64,000 bases of DNA from an uncultured Bacteroidales bacterium (GCA_900318265.1 ONKA01000008.1:1-64000); one strand, 5' to 3'; positions 33,195 to 42,521 are shown, counted from the stretch's first letter. Translations and numbers: made by a program. The notes: generated by a model from the letters alone, not told the origin.

Positions 33195-34079
33195 ATGGAT
33201 AACAAGATTATTGACGGAAAACTGATTTCCGAACAGATTAAGAAAGAGATTGCGGCGGAAGTTGCCGACATGATTGACCGTGGCATTGCCGCCCCGCATC
33301 TGGCCGCCGTCATCGTAGGCGAAGATGGCGCCAGCAAGACATACGTTGCCTCGAAGGAGAAAGCCTGCCACTCGGTGGGCATGACCTCCTCGGTGTATCG
33401 TCTGCCCGAAACCACCACCGAGAAAGAGATGCTCGACATGGTGGAGTTCCTCAACAACGACCCCGAAATAGACGGTTACATCATCCAACTGCCTTTGCCG
33501 AAGCATATCGACGAGAACAAGGTCATCAACGCCATCAAGCCACAAAAGGACGTTGACGGCTTCACCAGCGTCAACGCAGGTCGCATGCAGCTGGGGCATC
33601 CTTGCTTCGTGCCTGCCACGCCGAATGGCATCATGGAACTCATCAAACGCTCTGGCATTGAGACCGTTGGCAAAAATGTTGTCGTTTTAGGCCGTTCCAA
33701 CATCGTGGGTACGCCCATGGCCATCCTCATGTCAAGAAAAGGCATCGACGCCACCGTCACCTTGTGCCACAGCCGTACGAAGAACCTGCCCGACATCTGC
33801 CGTCAGGCCGACATCCTTGTGGCTGCTATCGGTAAGCAGGGCTTTGTGACCGCCGACATGGTGAAACCCGGCGCCGTGGTCATCGATGTGGGCATCCATC
33901 GCATTGACGACCCGACCAGTCCGAAGGGATACAAAATCATGGGCGATGTGGACTATGACGAAGTCTACAAGGTGGCTTCCAAAATCACGCCCGTTCCTGG
34001 GGGCGTAGGTCCCATGACGATCGTTTCGCTATTGCAAAACACACTGAAAGCCGCCAAAGGCGAAGTGTATCCAAAATAA
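33195..34079 (+). CDS. folD: Methylenetetrahydrofolate dehydrogenase/cyclohydrolase
   Basis: FolD interconverts methylene-, methenyl- and formyl-tetrahydrofolate. The 294-residue protein has the EDGASKTYVASKEKAC active-site region with the catalytic Lys, QLPLPKHIDE, GRSNIVGTPMA for NADP binding, and PVPGGVGPMT near the end. With gcvT elsewhere in the window it supplies one-carbon units. A terminator follows. Confidence 0.97.
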   Translation: MDNKIIDGKLISEQIKKEIAAEVADMIDRGIAAPHLAAVIVGEDGASKTYVASKEKACHSVGMTSSVYRLPETTTEKEMLDMVEFLNNDPEIDGYIIQLPLPKHIDENKVINAIKPQKDVDGFTSVNAGRMQLGHPCFVPATPNGIMELIKRSGIETVGKNVVVLGRSNIVGTPMAILMSRKGIDATVTLCHSRTKNLPDICRQADILVAAIGKQGFVTADMVKPGAVVIDVGIHRIDDPTSPKGYKIMGDVDYDEVYKVASKITPVPGGVGPMTIVSLLQNTLKAAKGEVYPK

Positions 34080-34101
34080 AGTTTTTCATGGTTTTTAATG
34101 G

Positions 34102-34137
34102 AAACGGGGACGCCACGAAAAGGCAGCCCCGTTTTTT
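34102..34137 (+). terminator. Rho-independent terminator after folD
   Basis: AAACGGGG (34102-34109) pairs with CCCCGTTT (34127-34134), with an inner GCC/GGC pair, followed by TTTT. Confidence 0.8.
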
Positions 34138-34163
34138 GTTGCCCATATTCCAACAAAAATGCT

Positions 34164-34171
34164 TAGTTTTG
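34164..34171 (+). promoter_or_regulatory. -7 box of the propeller/OmpA operon
   Basis: TAGTTTTG, 21 bases before the ATG at 34193. It rules out the longer reading from 34088. Confidence 0.65.
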
Positions 34172-34192
34172 CACCTTAATAAGTCTTGCCTC

Positions 34193-35116
34193 ATGAAAAA
34201 AGGATTGCTTTTCACCCTGATAATACTGGCATTTCTTCCTTGGACAAAAGCCCAGGAAAAAGGCACAACAACCCACTCCCCTATCTATCTCCCGCAACTC
34301 AAAGCCGAGTTGCCCAAGGAAGTGAGTGAGACTTCAGGGCTTTTCTTCCACAATGGTCGTCTTTGGACCCACAACGACAGTGGTGGCAAACCCATCTTGT
34401 TTGCCCTCGACACCACCGACTTCCAAGTCGTCCAGAAAGTCACACTGTCCAATGTAAAAAACAAAGACTGGGAAGATGTCTGCACCGATGGTGAGACGGT
34501 CTTTATCGGCGACTTCGGTAACAACAAAGGCAATCGAAAGGATCTAAGGATCTATACTTTCCCTTTGTCATCCATTCCGGCTGAAGGTGACACATTCCTC
34601 CAGGTCGATTCAATCCGTTTCAGTTTTGCCGACCAGACGAACTTTGAGAAAAGAAAACAGGCACACGACTTCGACTGCGAAGCCGTTTTTGCCACCGAGG
34701 ATTATCTTTACCTTTTAAGTAAAGGCTGGGAAACGGGCACGACGCGGCTGTATCGCCTCTCAAAAAACGAAAGAGAACAGGTGGCAGAGGTGGTCAACGG
34801 CTTCGACTCACAAGGTCTGATCACAGGTGCCGACTACGATAGGGAAAAACACATTTTGGCTATCGTGGGCTATGTTAAAGACATCTGGAAACCCTTCATG
34901 TACCTCATCTTTGACTTCGAAGAGGATGGCACGAAACTTTCGAACAGACGTTTCGAAATGCCACAATTAAGTGGAACACAGACTGAAGGCATCTGTTTTT
35001 TCGATGACGGGCGATGCTATGTTTCGGCAGAGACTTCCCCCACTGTCACTACAAGGGTGTTTGTCGCTGATTTCAGGAAATGGATTGAGAAAGAACTGAA
35101 AAACAAGGAAAAATGA
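34193..35116 (+). CDS. Secreted beta-propeller-like protein, 307 residues
   Basis: A signal peptide (MKKGLLFTLIILAFLPWTKAQ) is followed by a soluble body with blade-like strands: ETSGLFFHNGRLWTHNDSGG, DWEDVCTDGETVFIGDFGNN and CEAVFATEDYLYLLSKG. The pattern resembles SdiA-regulated/phytase-like propellers, but no catalytic residues are identifiable. The TPR/PD40/OmpA gene overlaps its stop (ATGA), so the two are co-translated and probably act together in the envelope. Confidence 0.78.
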   Translation: MKKGLLFTLIILAFLPWTKAQEKGTTTHSPIYLPQLKAELPKEVSETSGLFFHNGRLWTHNDSGGKPILFALDTTDFQVVQKVTLSNVKNKDWEDVCTDGETVFIGDFGNNKGNRKDLRIYTFPLSSIPAEGDTFLQVDSIRFSFADQTNFEKRKQAHDFDCEAVFATEDYLYLLSKGWETGTTRLYRLSKNEREQVAEVVNGFDSQGLITGADYDREKHILAIVGYVKDIWKPFMYLIFDFEEDGTKLSNRRFEMPQLSGTQTEGICFFDDGRCYVSAETSPTVTTRVFVADFRKWIEKELKNKEK

Positions 35117-36765
35117 AACGCTTGGTAACCATACTGTTTCTCATCGCTTTGGCATCTACAGCCTTCGCACAACACCCCAAGAAGGCCGTGAAGGCGTACG
35201 AAGCCGCTGAAGACGCCTTTATGAAACGCGACTACAAAAAGGCATACCAACAAGTCCTCAAAGCTATCGTCGAAGACCCTAACTATGCTGAAGCTTGGCT
35301 CTTGCAAGGCGAGATCGGGATGGAGACCCAAGATTTTGACCTGGCTATGTTAGGTTATGAGAAATCCTTGACATGCGATTCGATGGTCTTCCCTCCTGCC
35401 GCCATCACTCTGGCCAGGTTGTACGACAGACAAGGTTCATACAAACGCGAAATCGCCTTGCTGCGGTGGTATCAGTCGAAGAAATTCCCACAAGCAGCCA
35501 ACAATGCCACCGTGACCGAGATGCTTGAATTGGCTACCTTCCGCGACAATGCCATTTCCCATCCTGTAGCATTCACGCCAGAGAACCTAGGAGATGCTGT
35601 CAACACCAATGATGACGAATACGTGAACATGCTTTCGTTTGACGGAACACAGCTTTTGTTTACCCGCAAGATGCCCATGGGCAACGGCTATCAAAAGGAG
35701 TTCCTATACATCTCGCAATGGGATGGCCGGCAATGGACTGAGGCCCAATTGCTTGCCTTTGCCGACTTCCCACAGGACGTCGACCCAGGTGCAGCCTTCA
35801 TCTCCGCTGATGGCAAGAAACTCTACCTGACGGGCTGTGGTTGGACACGCGATAGTAGCTGCGACCTCTATGTCTCGGAATGGATAGACGGGCAATGGGC
35901 TATGCCCAAACGTTTGTCGGAAGGCATCAATACAAGGAGTTGGGAGTCGCAGCCATGCGTGAGCAGCGACGGCAAAGAACTCTATTTCGTCTCACGCCGA
36001 AACGGCAATGCCGACATCTATTGCGCCAAGCGCAACACAGACGGCAGTTGGTGCGAGCCGCAGAATGTGGGCACACCCATCAACACGCAAGGCACCGAAA
36101 TGGCACCTTTCCTGCATCCCGATGGTCACACACTATATTTCTCGTCGGACAAGCACATCGGCATGGGCGGCTTCGACCTCTTTATGAGCCGCCGCGGCGA
36201 CGACGGGCAATGGCAGAAACCGGTCAATCTCGGCTTCCCTATCAACACAAACGGCGACGAGATCAACTTCTTCGTGGCTGCAGATGGCAAAACGGCATTC
36301 ATCTCCTCGCAACGTGAGGGTGGCCATGGCGGATATGACATCTACACTTTCGAGTTGCCCGAAGAGATTCGTCCCGACTCGGCCGACTACCTCGCCTCTG
36401 TTGACGTGGTAGAGCTTACACCTGGCGATGCCGTAGTGTTGCAAAACATACAGTTTGAATTCAACAGTGCTGCCTTGACTGCCGACTCAGAGTCAGGCAT
36501 TCAGATTTTAACTGCCTTCCTCAAGCGCAATCCCGACTTGAAGGTGGAGCTTGCCGGCCATACCGACAATGTAGGCAATGACAACTACAACCTGAAACTA
36601 TCTTCCGACCGTGCCGAATCGGTCAGGAAAGCCCTGATTGCCAATGGCATCGAAGAAACACGGTTGACAGCCAAAGGCTATGGTGCCACAAAGCCCATGG
36701 TTCCCAACGACACCGAAGAGCACCGCGCCTTGAACCGCAGAACAGAAATGATTATAATCAATTGA
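35113..36765 (+). CDS. TPR - PD40 propeller - OmpA envelope protein
   Basis: The 550-residue protein has a signal peptide ending STAFAQ, TPR-type helices (~20-130), PD40/WD40-like blades (~155-420; LYLTGCGWTRDSSCDLYVSEW, LYFVSRRNGNADIY, LYFSSDKHIGMGGFDLF), and a C-terminal OmpA peptidoglycan-binding domain (~435-550, FEFNSAAL, LAGHTDNVGND, NRRTEMII). The order recalls T9SS PorE, but there is no carboxypeptidase-like domain and no lipobox, so it is not called PorE. It may tie an envelope complex to peptidoglycan. Confidence 0.85.
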   Translation: MKRLVTILFLIALASTAFAQHPKKAVKAYEAAEDAFMKRDYKKAYQQVLKAIVEDPNYAEAWLLQGEIGMETQDFDLAMLGYEKSLTCDSMVFPPAAITLARLYDRQGSYKREIALLRWYQSKKFPQAANNATVTEMLELATFRDNAISHPVAFTPENLGDAVNTNDDEYVNMLSFDGTQLLFTRKMPMGNGYQKEFLYISQWDGRQWTEAQLLAFADFPQDVDPGAAFISADGKKLYLTGCGWTRDSSCDLYVSEWIDGQWAMPKRLSEGINTRSWESQPCVSSDGKELYFVSRRNGNADIYCAKRNTDGSWCEPQNVGTPINTQGTEMAPFLHPDGHTLYFSSDKHIGMGGFDLFMSRRGDDGQWQKPVNLGFPINTNGDEINFFVAADGKTAFISSQREGGHGGYDIYTFELPEEIRPDSADYLASVDVVELTPGDAVVLQNIQFEFNSAALTADSESGIQILTAFLKRNPDLKVELAGHTDNVGNDNYNLKLSSDRAESVRKALIANGIEETRLTAKGYGATKPMVPNDTEEHRALNRRTEMIIIN

Positions 36766-36767
36766 AT

Positions 36768-37472
36768 ATGAAAAAGATAGTATTACCTTTGTTTGCATTG
36801 GCCATAATCCTGTCGGCCTGTGTAAAGACACCCGAACCCATCCGTTTCTCGATATTGGGCGACAGTTATTCGGCCTATGAAGGTTTTGTGTATCCCGATA
36901 CCAACGACGTGTATCATTTTGATGAAATCGGCGTGACGGGTTCAGAACAGATGTGGTGGGCTCAAGTGGCAGATTCTACCGGCTGGATTCTCGAACGGAA
37001 CAATTCTTTTTCGGGTTCAATGATTAGCAATTTCGACATTATGGATTTTTATCTCCCAGTTTCCTATATTCATCGTATGAACAACTTGGGCCATCCTGAT
37101 GTGATTTTTATCCTTGGCGGCGTTAACGATGTGTGGTATGGCGCTTCCTTTGGCGAATATGTATATTCCGACTGGACTGAAGAACAGCTCCGTTCATATC
37201 GTCCTGCGCTGGCCTACTTGCTTGACAATCTGCAACATCTCTATCCCAAAGCAAAGTTGTATTTTCTTCTAGAAACAAATCCTTGTCCCGGCGGCATTGA
37301 CGAAGAAACCCGAATGGGATACATCACCTCAACCCATCGCATTGCCAATCATTACAATGTGGACTGCATTGACTTACTCGACATTCACAAGAAACTCTGG
37401 CATCCAGATGTACAGGGGCAAAAAGAAATTGCCAACCAAGTATTGGAGTATATTGCAACGGAAAATTTCTAA
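36768..37472 (+). CDS. SGNH/GDSL hydrolase lipoprotein
   Basis: A 234-residue lipoprotein (lipobox LSAC, Cys18). SGNH blocks are visible: block I FSILGDSYS with Ser33, block II SGSMISNFD, block III GGVNDVW, and block V HPDVQGQ with the catalytic His. The family cleaves esters of lipids or glycans; the substrate is open. The ATG lies 2 bases after the OmpA gene stop. The 3' end overlaps the convergent rhomboid gene by 4 bases. Confidence 0.87.
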   Translation: MKKIVLPLFALAIILSACVKTPEPIRFSILGDSYSAYEGFVYPDTNDVYHFDEIGVTGSEQMWWAQVADSTGWILERNNSFSGSMISNFDIMDFYLPVSYIHRMNNLGHPDVIFILGGVNDVWYGASFGEYVYSDWTEEQLRSYRPALAYLLDNLQHLYPKAKLYFLLETNPCPGGIDEETRMGYITSTHRIANHYNVDCIDLLDIHKKLWHPDVQGQKEIANQVLEYIATENF

Positions 37473-38182
37473 TTCCTGAATCGGTAACGCACCGTCAACT
37501 CTTCGTCGCTCGGTGTGGGCACATCCCAATAGGGAATTTCACCATTCCCTTCATTGTCTGAAGAATCGTCTTCATCATCCTCATCCCAGTGGTGGATTTC
37601 CTTCTGCGGGCCTTCCTTCCGAAGAAAAACAGCCAACAACACACCTATGATAGCACCGCTGAGGTGGCCTTCCCAAGAGATGTTTTGTGGTATAGCCAAC
37701 GAGGGAATCATACCCCAGATGAAGCTACCATATAGGAAAACCATGATAAGCGATACGACAATGAGCAAACGATTGCCTCGGATGAAGCCGCTCGTGATAA
37801 GGAAGAGGTTAAGGCCATAGACGAGCGCACTCGCTCCTATATGGGTTGAGTCGGGGTTGCCGATGCACCAGGTAATCAAGCCACTCGCGAGATAGGAGAT
37901 GAGCATGACGCGGTTGGCGAGGGTGGGATAACAATAGTACAAGGCCGTCCCCAACACGAGGATAGGGACAGAATTGGAGAGCAAGTGTTCCCAATTAGCA
38001 TGCAGAAACGGCAAGGTAAAGATGCCAACCAAGCCATGCAAGGAATGCGGCGTGACACCCCAACGGCTCAAGTTGATGCCACACGACACCTCGACAATCT
38101 TCACCACCCACATCAATGCCACGATGAGAAGGGGGACGATGAGACTGCCCAGAAACTTCCGTCTTTCCGCTTTGTTATCCAT
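37469..38182 (-). CDS. Rhomboid-family intramembrane serine protease
   Basis: The 237-residue protein has six membrane segments and the Ser-His dyad of rhomboids: Ser118 in HIGASALVYG and His173 in EGHLSGA; HANWEHLLSN with the conserved His/Asn lies in helix 2. The C-terminal ~45 residues are highly acidic (DEDDEDDSSDNE) and cytosolic. The ATG at 38182 is preferred to a TTG six codons upstream. A partner or substrate is not evident. Confidence 0.9.
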   Translation of the reverse strand: MDNKAERRKFLGSLIVPLLIVALMWVVKIVEVSCGINLSRWGVTPHSLHGLVGIFTLPFLHANWEHLLSNSVPILVLGTALYYCYPTLANRVMLISYLASGLITWCIGNPDSTHIGASALVYGLNLFLITSGFIRGNRLLIVVSLIMVFLYGSFIWGMIPSLAIPQNISWEGHLSGAIIGVLLAVFLRKEGPQKEIHHWDEDDEDDSSDNEGNGEIPYWDVPTPSDEELTVRYRFRN

Positions 38183-38243
38183 AATGCTGAGGTCGTTCAA
38201 GAATCATTCCGCGGGCAAAGGTCGGAAATTTTGGCAGATTTTG

Positions 38244-38251
38244 TATTTTTG
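38244..38251 (+). promoter_or_regulatory. -7 box almost touching the first EamA ATG
   Basis: TATTTTTG ends 4 bases before the ATG at 38256. With transcription starting a few bases after the box, the message would be leaderless. Confidence 0.6.
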
Positions 38252-38255
38252 CGGC

Positions 38256-39152
38256 ATGAAAAACAGAGGTTTCATCGTTCATTTGGCGGGCGTCATAGCC
38301 ATGGTTTTCTGGGGAATGTCGTTTGTTTGGTCGACACAAGTCTACCAAAGCCTCAACCCCACTGCGACTATCTTTTTGCGGCTTGTTATCGCCACCGTTT
38401 TCCTAACGACAATTTTGTTTGTCTTCCGCCTCAACGAGAAGATCCAAAAGAAGCACCTCGGGCTGTTTGCCATAGCAGCCATGTTCGAGCCTTTCCTTTA
38501 CTTCATCTTTGAGGGCTATGGACTGAAGAACTCCTCCCCCGTGATTGGTGCCGGCATCATCGCCTTGATTCCTTTAGTCACCCCCATCGCGGCGCGTATC
38601 TTCCTCAAAGAACGGCTCACGCCAATGAACATCGTAGGCTTCATCATCTCCTTCGCCGGCGTCATCGTTATGCTGCTCAACAAGAACCTTGAGCTCACGG
38701 CCTCGCCCAAGGGCATCCTCTTCCTCTGCGGGTCGGTAATCGTGGCCGTAGGCTATTCCATCGCTTTGATTCGTCTCACCAAACTATATAAGCCATTGAC
38801 CATCACATGGATGCAGAACATCGTCGGGATGATCTACTTCATCCCCATGGTCTTCATCATGGAGCGTTTCGAGCCTTCAAACTTTGCCAACGTGAGCGCC
38901 TACATCGTTCCGTTGGTCTGTTTGGGTATCTTCTGCAGTGCCGGTGCATACGCCCTATGGGCTTTTGCTTTCAGCAAGCTGGGCGCCTCAAAAGCCAATG
39001 TTTACTCCAACCTCATCCCAGTATTCACGGCCATCTTCAGTTATCTTCTCGCCATCGAAGAGATGACGGCATTCAAAATCATTGGCATCTTGGTGGTGGT
39101 CATCGGACTGGTGCTCTCCCAAATGAAAACAAAAAAGGCTGCCACCGAGTGA
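38256..39152 (+). CDS. EamA/DMT-family transporter (first)
   Basis: The 298-residue protein has ten membrane segments in two EamA repeats (ITKL-type loop at the middle; repeat 1 from FWGMSFVWS, repeat 2 from LFLCGSVIVAVGYS). These are metabolite or drug exporters with unpredictable substrates. The longer reading from 37974 covers the rhomboid gene's other strand and has no support; the promoter directly before 38256 fixes the start. The stop lies within a terminator hairpin. Confidence 0.88.
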   Translation: MKNRGFIVHLAGVIAMVFWGMSFVWSTQVYQSLNPTATIFLRLVIATVFLTTILFVFRLNEKIQKKHLGLFAIAAMFEPFLYFIFEGYGLKNSSPVIGAGIIALIPLVTPIAARIFLKERLTPMNIVGFIISFAGVIVMLLNKNLELTASPKGILFLCGSVIVAVGYSIALIRLTKLYKPLTITWMQNIVGMIYFIPMVFIMERFEPSNFANVSAYIVPLVCLGIFCSAGAYALWAFAFSKLGASKANVYSNLIPVFTAIFSYLLAIEEMTAFKIIGILVVVIGLVLSQMKTKKAATE

Positions 39153-39158
39153 CAGCCT
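39136..39158. terminator. Hairpin at the first EamA gene's stop
   Basis: AGGCTGCCAC (39136-39145) pairs with GTGACAGCCT (39149-39158) with one mismatch; it overlaps the EamA stop codon and is flanked by A and T tracts, so it can serve both convergent genes. Confidence 0.65.
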
Positions 39159-39180
39159 AAACTCTTTTGCTCGACAGGGC

Positions 39181-39732
39181 TTACTTTAGTTTTATGGAGG
39201 ACAAAATCTGCTTATAGGCCTCGTTCTTGTATGCATCGCTGCGAACCTCAGCCATCACAAATTCATCTTTTTCGTTGGCTTTCATCATTACTGTGAAGTC
39301 GCCCATTTCGTTTTCGAACCCACGGAATTTGTTTGTTCCGAAACTAACCTCACCCAAATCCTTCGTCTGTTGCAGACCCTGATAGGTCTTGACCATTTCT
39401 GCCATTTGACGATAAGGCTGTTCTTGGACTAAGATGGATCCTTTGAACTCATCGCCAGTACCTGGGTAGATTTTGGCTTCGTGTCTGTCTTGCTTCAGCA
39501 CCTTCCATCCTTCAGGGAGGTCGACACTGAACATTTCAAAATCCAAGGTGCAGGGACCCACAGGGAGCTGCGGCTCCTCTTGAACAGTCTCCGCTTCGGC
39601 TGGTTGAGAAGTCTCTTGTTCTGCCACAGGCTGTTCTTCGGTTTTTTCATTTTGTTTGACATTGTTGTTTCCGCATGCGACCATGGCGAACATGACGACA
39701 GCGGCCATAGCGAAATGATAAATCCTTTTCAT
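39181..39732 (-). CDS. Lipoprotein with acidic linker, 183 residues
   Basis: A lipoprotein signal ends in FAMVAC (Cys20). A Glu/Gln-rich linker (residues 25-55) follows, then a compact alpha/beta domain starting FEMFSVDLPEGWKVL, similar in pattern to PsbP/DUF1795-type lipoproteins, though I cannot name the family with certainty. It is expressed from its own promoter and convergent with the EamA gene. Confidence 0.75.
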   Translation of the reverse strand: MKRIYHFAMAAVVMFAMVACGNNNVKQNEKTEEQPVAEQETSQPAEAETVQEEPQLPVGPCTLDFEMFSVDLPEGWKVLKQDRHEAKIYPGTGDEFKGSILVQEQPYRQMAEMVKTYQGLQQTKDLGEVSFGTNKFRGFENEMGDFTVMMKANEKDEFVMAEVRSDAYKNEAYKQILSSIKLK

Positions 39733-39789
39733 TTGTCTAGTATTTGATTAATAAAACGATGAAATCGGTTCTGAACACTTATTGAATTG

Positions 39790-39797
39790 CAAAATTA
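39790..39797 (-). promoter_or_regulatory. -7 box of the 183-residue lipoprotein
   Basis: TAATTTTG on the minus strand, 57 bases before the ATG. Confidence 0.55.
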
Positions 39798-39893
39798 GGA
39801 ATACGAAACGACTGAAAACGGGGAGAAAACTCCTATTTTTCGAAAAAGAAGACAAAAAAAGCCTGTATTAAGGCAAAAAACATTTGTTTTCCA

Positions 39894-39901
39894 TAATTTT
39901 G
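39894..39901 (+). promoter_or_regulatory. -7 box of the SpoU methyltransferase
   Basis: TAATTTTG, 20 bases before the ATG at 39922. Confidence 0.65.
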
Positions 39902-39921
39902 CAGCACATAACCGGAGCATT

Positions 39922-40692
39922 ATGATCACCAGCAAAACCAACCCAAAAATCAAGAACCTCGTCAGGCTACAGAAGGCCTCCGAACGTCGTGAACAAGGCC
40001 GTATCCTCATTGAAGGACAGCGTGAGATCGAGCGTGCACAGGCCTGCGGCTTCGAGATGGAAGAATTGTATGTCTGTGAACCCTTGCTGCGTGAACCCGT
40101 CAACATTCAAGCAAAATACACCGAGACCGTTTCCGAAGAGGTGTTCGAAAAGATCGCCTATCGCGAAGGCAGCGACGGACTGTTGGCTGTAGCCAAGCCC
40201 AAATACAAGAACTTGAGTGAGTTCAAGCCTAGAAAGGATGCCTTGATCATCGTGTTGGAAACCGTCGAAAAGCCCGGCAACCTCGGTGCCGTAATGCGTA
40301 CTGCTGATGCCGCTGGCGTGGATGCGGTTATCGTGGCCGACCCTGCAACGGATCTCTTCAATCCCAATGCCATTCGGGCCAGCATCGGTTGTATCTTCAG
40401 CGTTCCTGTCTATGCCTGCTCTACCGAAGAATGCATCAGCTGGCTGAAAAAGAACGGCATCACCATCTACTGCACCTACCTCAAGGCCTCCATCGACTAC
40501 CTAGACGCCGACTTCACCAAAGCCACTGCCCTTGTCATGGGCACTGAGGCCACAGGCATTTCCGATGCCTGGGTCGAGGCCGCTGATCAAAACATCATCA
40601 TCCCCATGAACGGTATCGCCGACTCACTCAACGTGTCGGTGACCACCGCCATTGTCACCTTCGAGGCCGTACGCCAAAGGAGAAAACCATGA
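39922..40692 (+). CDS. TrmH/SpoU-family RNA 2'-O-methyltransferase
   Basis: The 256-residue protein has an N-terminal L30e-like substrate-binding region (1-105) and a SPOUT domain with NLGAVMRTADA (motif 1), VMGTEATGIS (motif 2) and IPMNGIADSLNVSVTTAI (motif 3), the knotted SAM-binding core. It should methylate ribose in rRNA or tRNA; the target site is not defined by sequence. An EamA transporter overlaps its stop (ATGA). Confidence 0.93.
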   Translation: MITSKTNPKIKNLVRLQKASERREQGRILIEGQREIERAQACGFEMEELYVCEPLLREPVNIQAKYTETVSEEVFEKIAYREGSDGLLAVAKPKYKNLSEFKPRKDALIIVLETVEKPGNLGAVMRTADAAGVDAVIVADPATDLFNPNAIRASIGCIFSVPVYACSTEECISWLKKNGITIYCTYLKASIDYLDADFTKATALVMGTEATGISDAWVEAADQNIIIPMNGIADSLNVSVTTAIVTFEAVRQRRKP

Positions 40693-41567
40693 AAAAGGAC
40701 TATTTGCTGCTGCATCTCTCCGTCTTCATCGCCGGTTTCACGGGTGTGTTGGGACGACTCATCACCTTGGATTCCGCCATCTTGGTTTGGTGGCGCATGG
40801 CTGCAGCAGCATTGTTGATGTGGGCATTCCTTGCCCTCAGAAAAGGGTTGAACCGATATCAATTCAAGGACATTGTGCAGATGGGTGGTGTAGGCATGTT
40901 ATTGTGCCTACATTGGGTGTTTTTCTACGCTTCCATCAAGGCCTCCAACGTCAGCATAGGCGTGGTGTGCTTCTCCTTGGTTGGTTTCTTCACCGCTTTG
41001 CTTGAACCCATCATCAACAAGCACAAATTCTCGGGACGCGAGTTCCTCTTCAGCCTGCTCACCATCCTTGGCATCTATCTCATCTTCCAGTTCGATGCTC
41101 GCTACCGTCTGGGCATCGCCCTAGGGGTGGTCTCTTCGGCCTTGTATGCCTTGTTTGCCATCACCAATCAGCGCGTAGGCAAACACTACGAAGCCAAGAA
41201 CATGTTGCTTTGGGAAATGGTTGGCGGTCTCATCGGCCTGACCTGCCTCATACCTATATATAATGCGTTTATCCCCGTCGGGAGGCTCTATCCTGTCGGC
41301 ATGGACTATCCTTATTTGGCTTTCATGGTCGTGGTGTGCACTATTGGCCTTTGCCTATTGCAAATCATCGTGCTGCAGAAGATTCCCGCCTTCACTGTCA
41401 ATCTCACCTACAACTTGGAGCCTGTTTACAGCATCATCCTCTCCATGTTCATCTTTAGCGAGTACAAGGAGTTGAATTTCTCGTTCTGCATCGGCATCGC
41501 GCTGATTATCATCTCCGTTGTTTTGCAGACTTGGAGCGAAATCAGGAGGCGAAAAATCAAAGCTTAA
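40689..41567 (+). CDS. EamA/DMT-family transporter (second)
   Basis: The 292-residue protein has ten predicted membrane segments and EamA repeats (LGRLITLDSAILVWWRM; FTVNLTYNLEPVYSIILSM). Its start overlaps the SpoU gene by 4 bases, and its end overlaps the convergent endonuclease/phosphatase gene by 11. Substrate unknown. It is only distantly like the first EamA protein of the window. Confidence 0.87.
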   Translation: MKKDYLLLHLSVFIAGFTGVLGRLITLDSAILVWWRMAAAALLMWAFLALRKGLNRYQFKDIVQMGGVGMLLCLHWVFFYASIKASNVSIGVVCFSLVGFFTALLEPIINKHKFSGREFLFSLLTILGIYLIFQFDARYRLGIALGVVSSALYALFAITNQRVGKHYEAKNMLLWEMVGGLIGLTCLIPIYNAFIPVGRLYPVGMDYPYLAFMVVVCTIGLCLLQIIVLQKIPAFTVNLTYNLEPVYSIILSMFIFSEYKELNFSFCIGIALIIISVVLQTWSEIRRRKIKA

Positions 41568-42501
41568 CCTTCACAAACACCGGATAATGGTCGGAAGGAT
41601 TGTGCCGAATGTAGGTGTCGAATGAAATCTGCTGCGGTGCATCGGAGGCCTTGATGGTATCGTCCGGATCTTCGTCGGGCGTCCAATAACTGTTGGTGAA
41701 GACACCGTATGCCTCCACCGTCGTACTTGGGGAGACAAACACGTGGTCGATACGACTGGTAGTAAAATAATTGGTCTTGAATGCATTGAACGTTCCGTTT
41801 TCCGCGAAGCGGATGCGGGTGGCATCGTAGGAGTCCTTAAGTAGTCCCGATTTCGTAAAGATGGTATAGATTTCATCGTTTTGATCCACGTTGAAGTCGC
41901 CTGTGATGAATACGGGCGCACCTTGGGCTATCTCATGAACCTTGGCGACCACCAGTTTGGCCGCCTCACGACGCGCCACAACGCCCACATGGTCCATGTG
42001 GAGATTGAAGAAATAAAACACTTTTGTACCTTTTCTCCGATTGAACAAGCCGTGGCGCCGTTCCTGATCCTTCACTGCAAATTTGCCCCAAGTGCAGATG
42101 CGGATGCAAACCGCATCCCATCCCAAGCCAGGTTTGTCGGGCGTCTCGCTGAGCCAGAAGTCACCATGGTCAAGGAGTTGGAGTTTATCCTTTTTATAAA
42201 ATATGGCCTCATGTTCGCCACCGCGCTGACCATCGTCACGCCCGATGCCGATATAATCATAGCCATCCAAAGCCTTCTTCATATCTTGGAGTTGGACATA
42301 CAGCACTTCCTGTGTTCCGAATATCTCAGGCGCCATGAAATTCACCTGATCGCAGATGACCTGGCAACGCTTGGTCCACACCTCGCCTTGGATACTGTCG
42401 TTGGCATTTTTGTAACGGATATTATAGGATCCGACGAGCATTTGCTGGGCGGAAAGCTGTAGAGATGCCACAATGAGGGCAAAGAGAAGGAGTTTTTTCA
42501 T
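41557..42501 (-). CDS. Secreted endonuclease/exonuclease/phosphatase-family protein
   Basis: The 314-residue protein has a signal peptide (MKKLLLFALIVASLQLSAQ) and the DNase I-like fold motifs: FGTQEVL with the metal Glu, LHMDHVG, ITGDFNVDQND, RIDHVFVS and the final PSDHYPV with the catalytic His. Periplasmic or secreted members in Bacteroidota may act on nucleic acids or sugar/inositol phosphates. Own promoter on the minus strand at 42522-42529. Confidence 0.9.
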   Translation of the reverse strand: MKKLLLFALIVASLQLSAQQMLVGSYNIRYKNANDSIQGEVWTKRCQVICDQVNFMAPEIFGTQEVLYVQLQDMKKALDGYDYIGIGRDDGQRGGEHEAIFYKKDKLQLLDHGDFWLSETPDKPGLGWDAVCIRICTWGKFAVKDQERRHGLFNRRKGTKVFYFFNLHMDHVGVVARREAAKLVVAKVHEIAQGAPVFITGDFNVDQNDEIYTIFTKSGLLKDSYDATRIRFAENGTFNAFKTNYFTTSRIDHVFVSPSTTVEAYGVFTNSYWTPDEDPDDTIKASDAPQQISFDTYIRHNPSDHYPVFVKVKL

Positions 42502-42521
42502 AGAAACTAGATTTGTTGGGA

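Noticed and set aside
37974-38255. Longer N-terminus of the first EamA transporter
   Set aside because: It would be encoded antisense to the rhomboid gene and upstream of the promoter box at 38244-38251.
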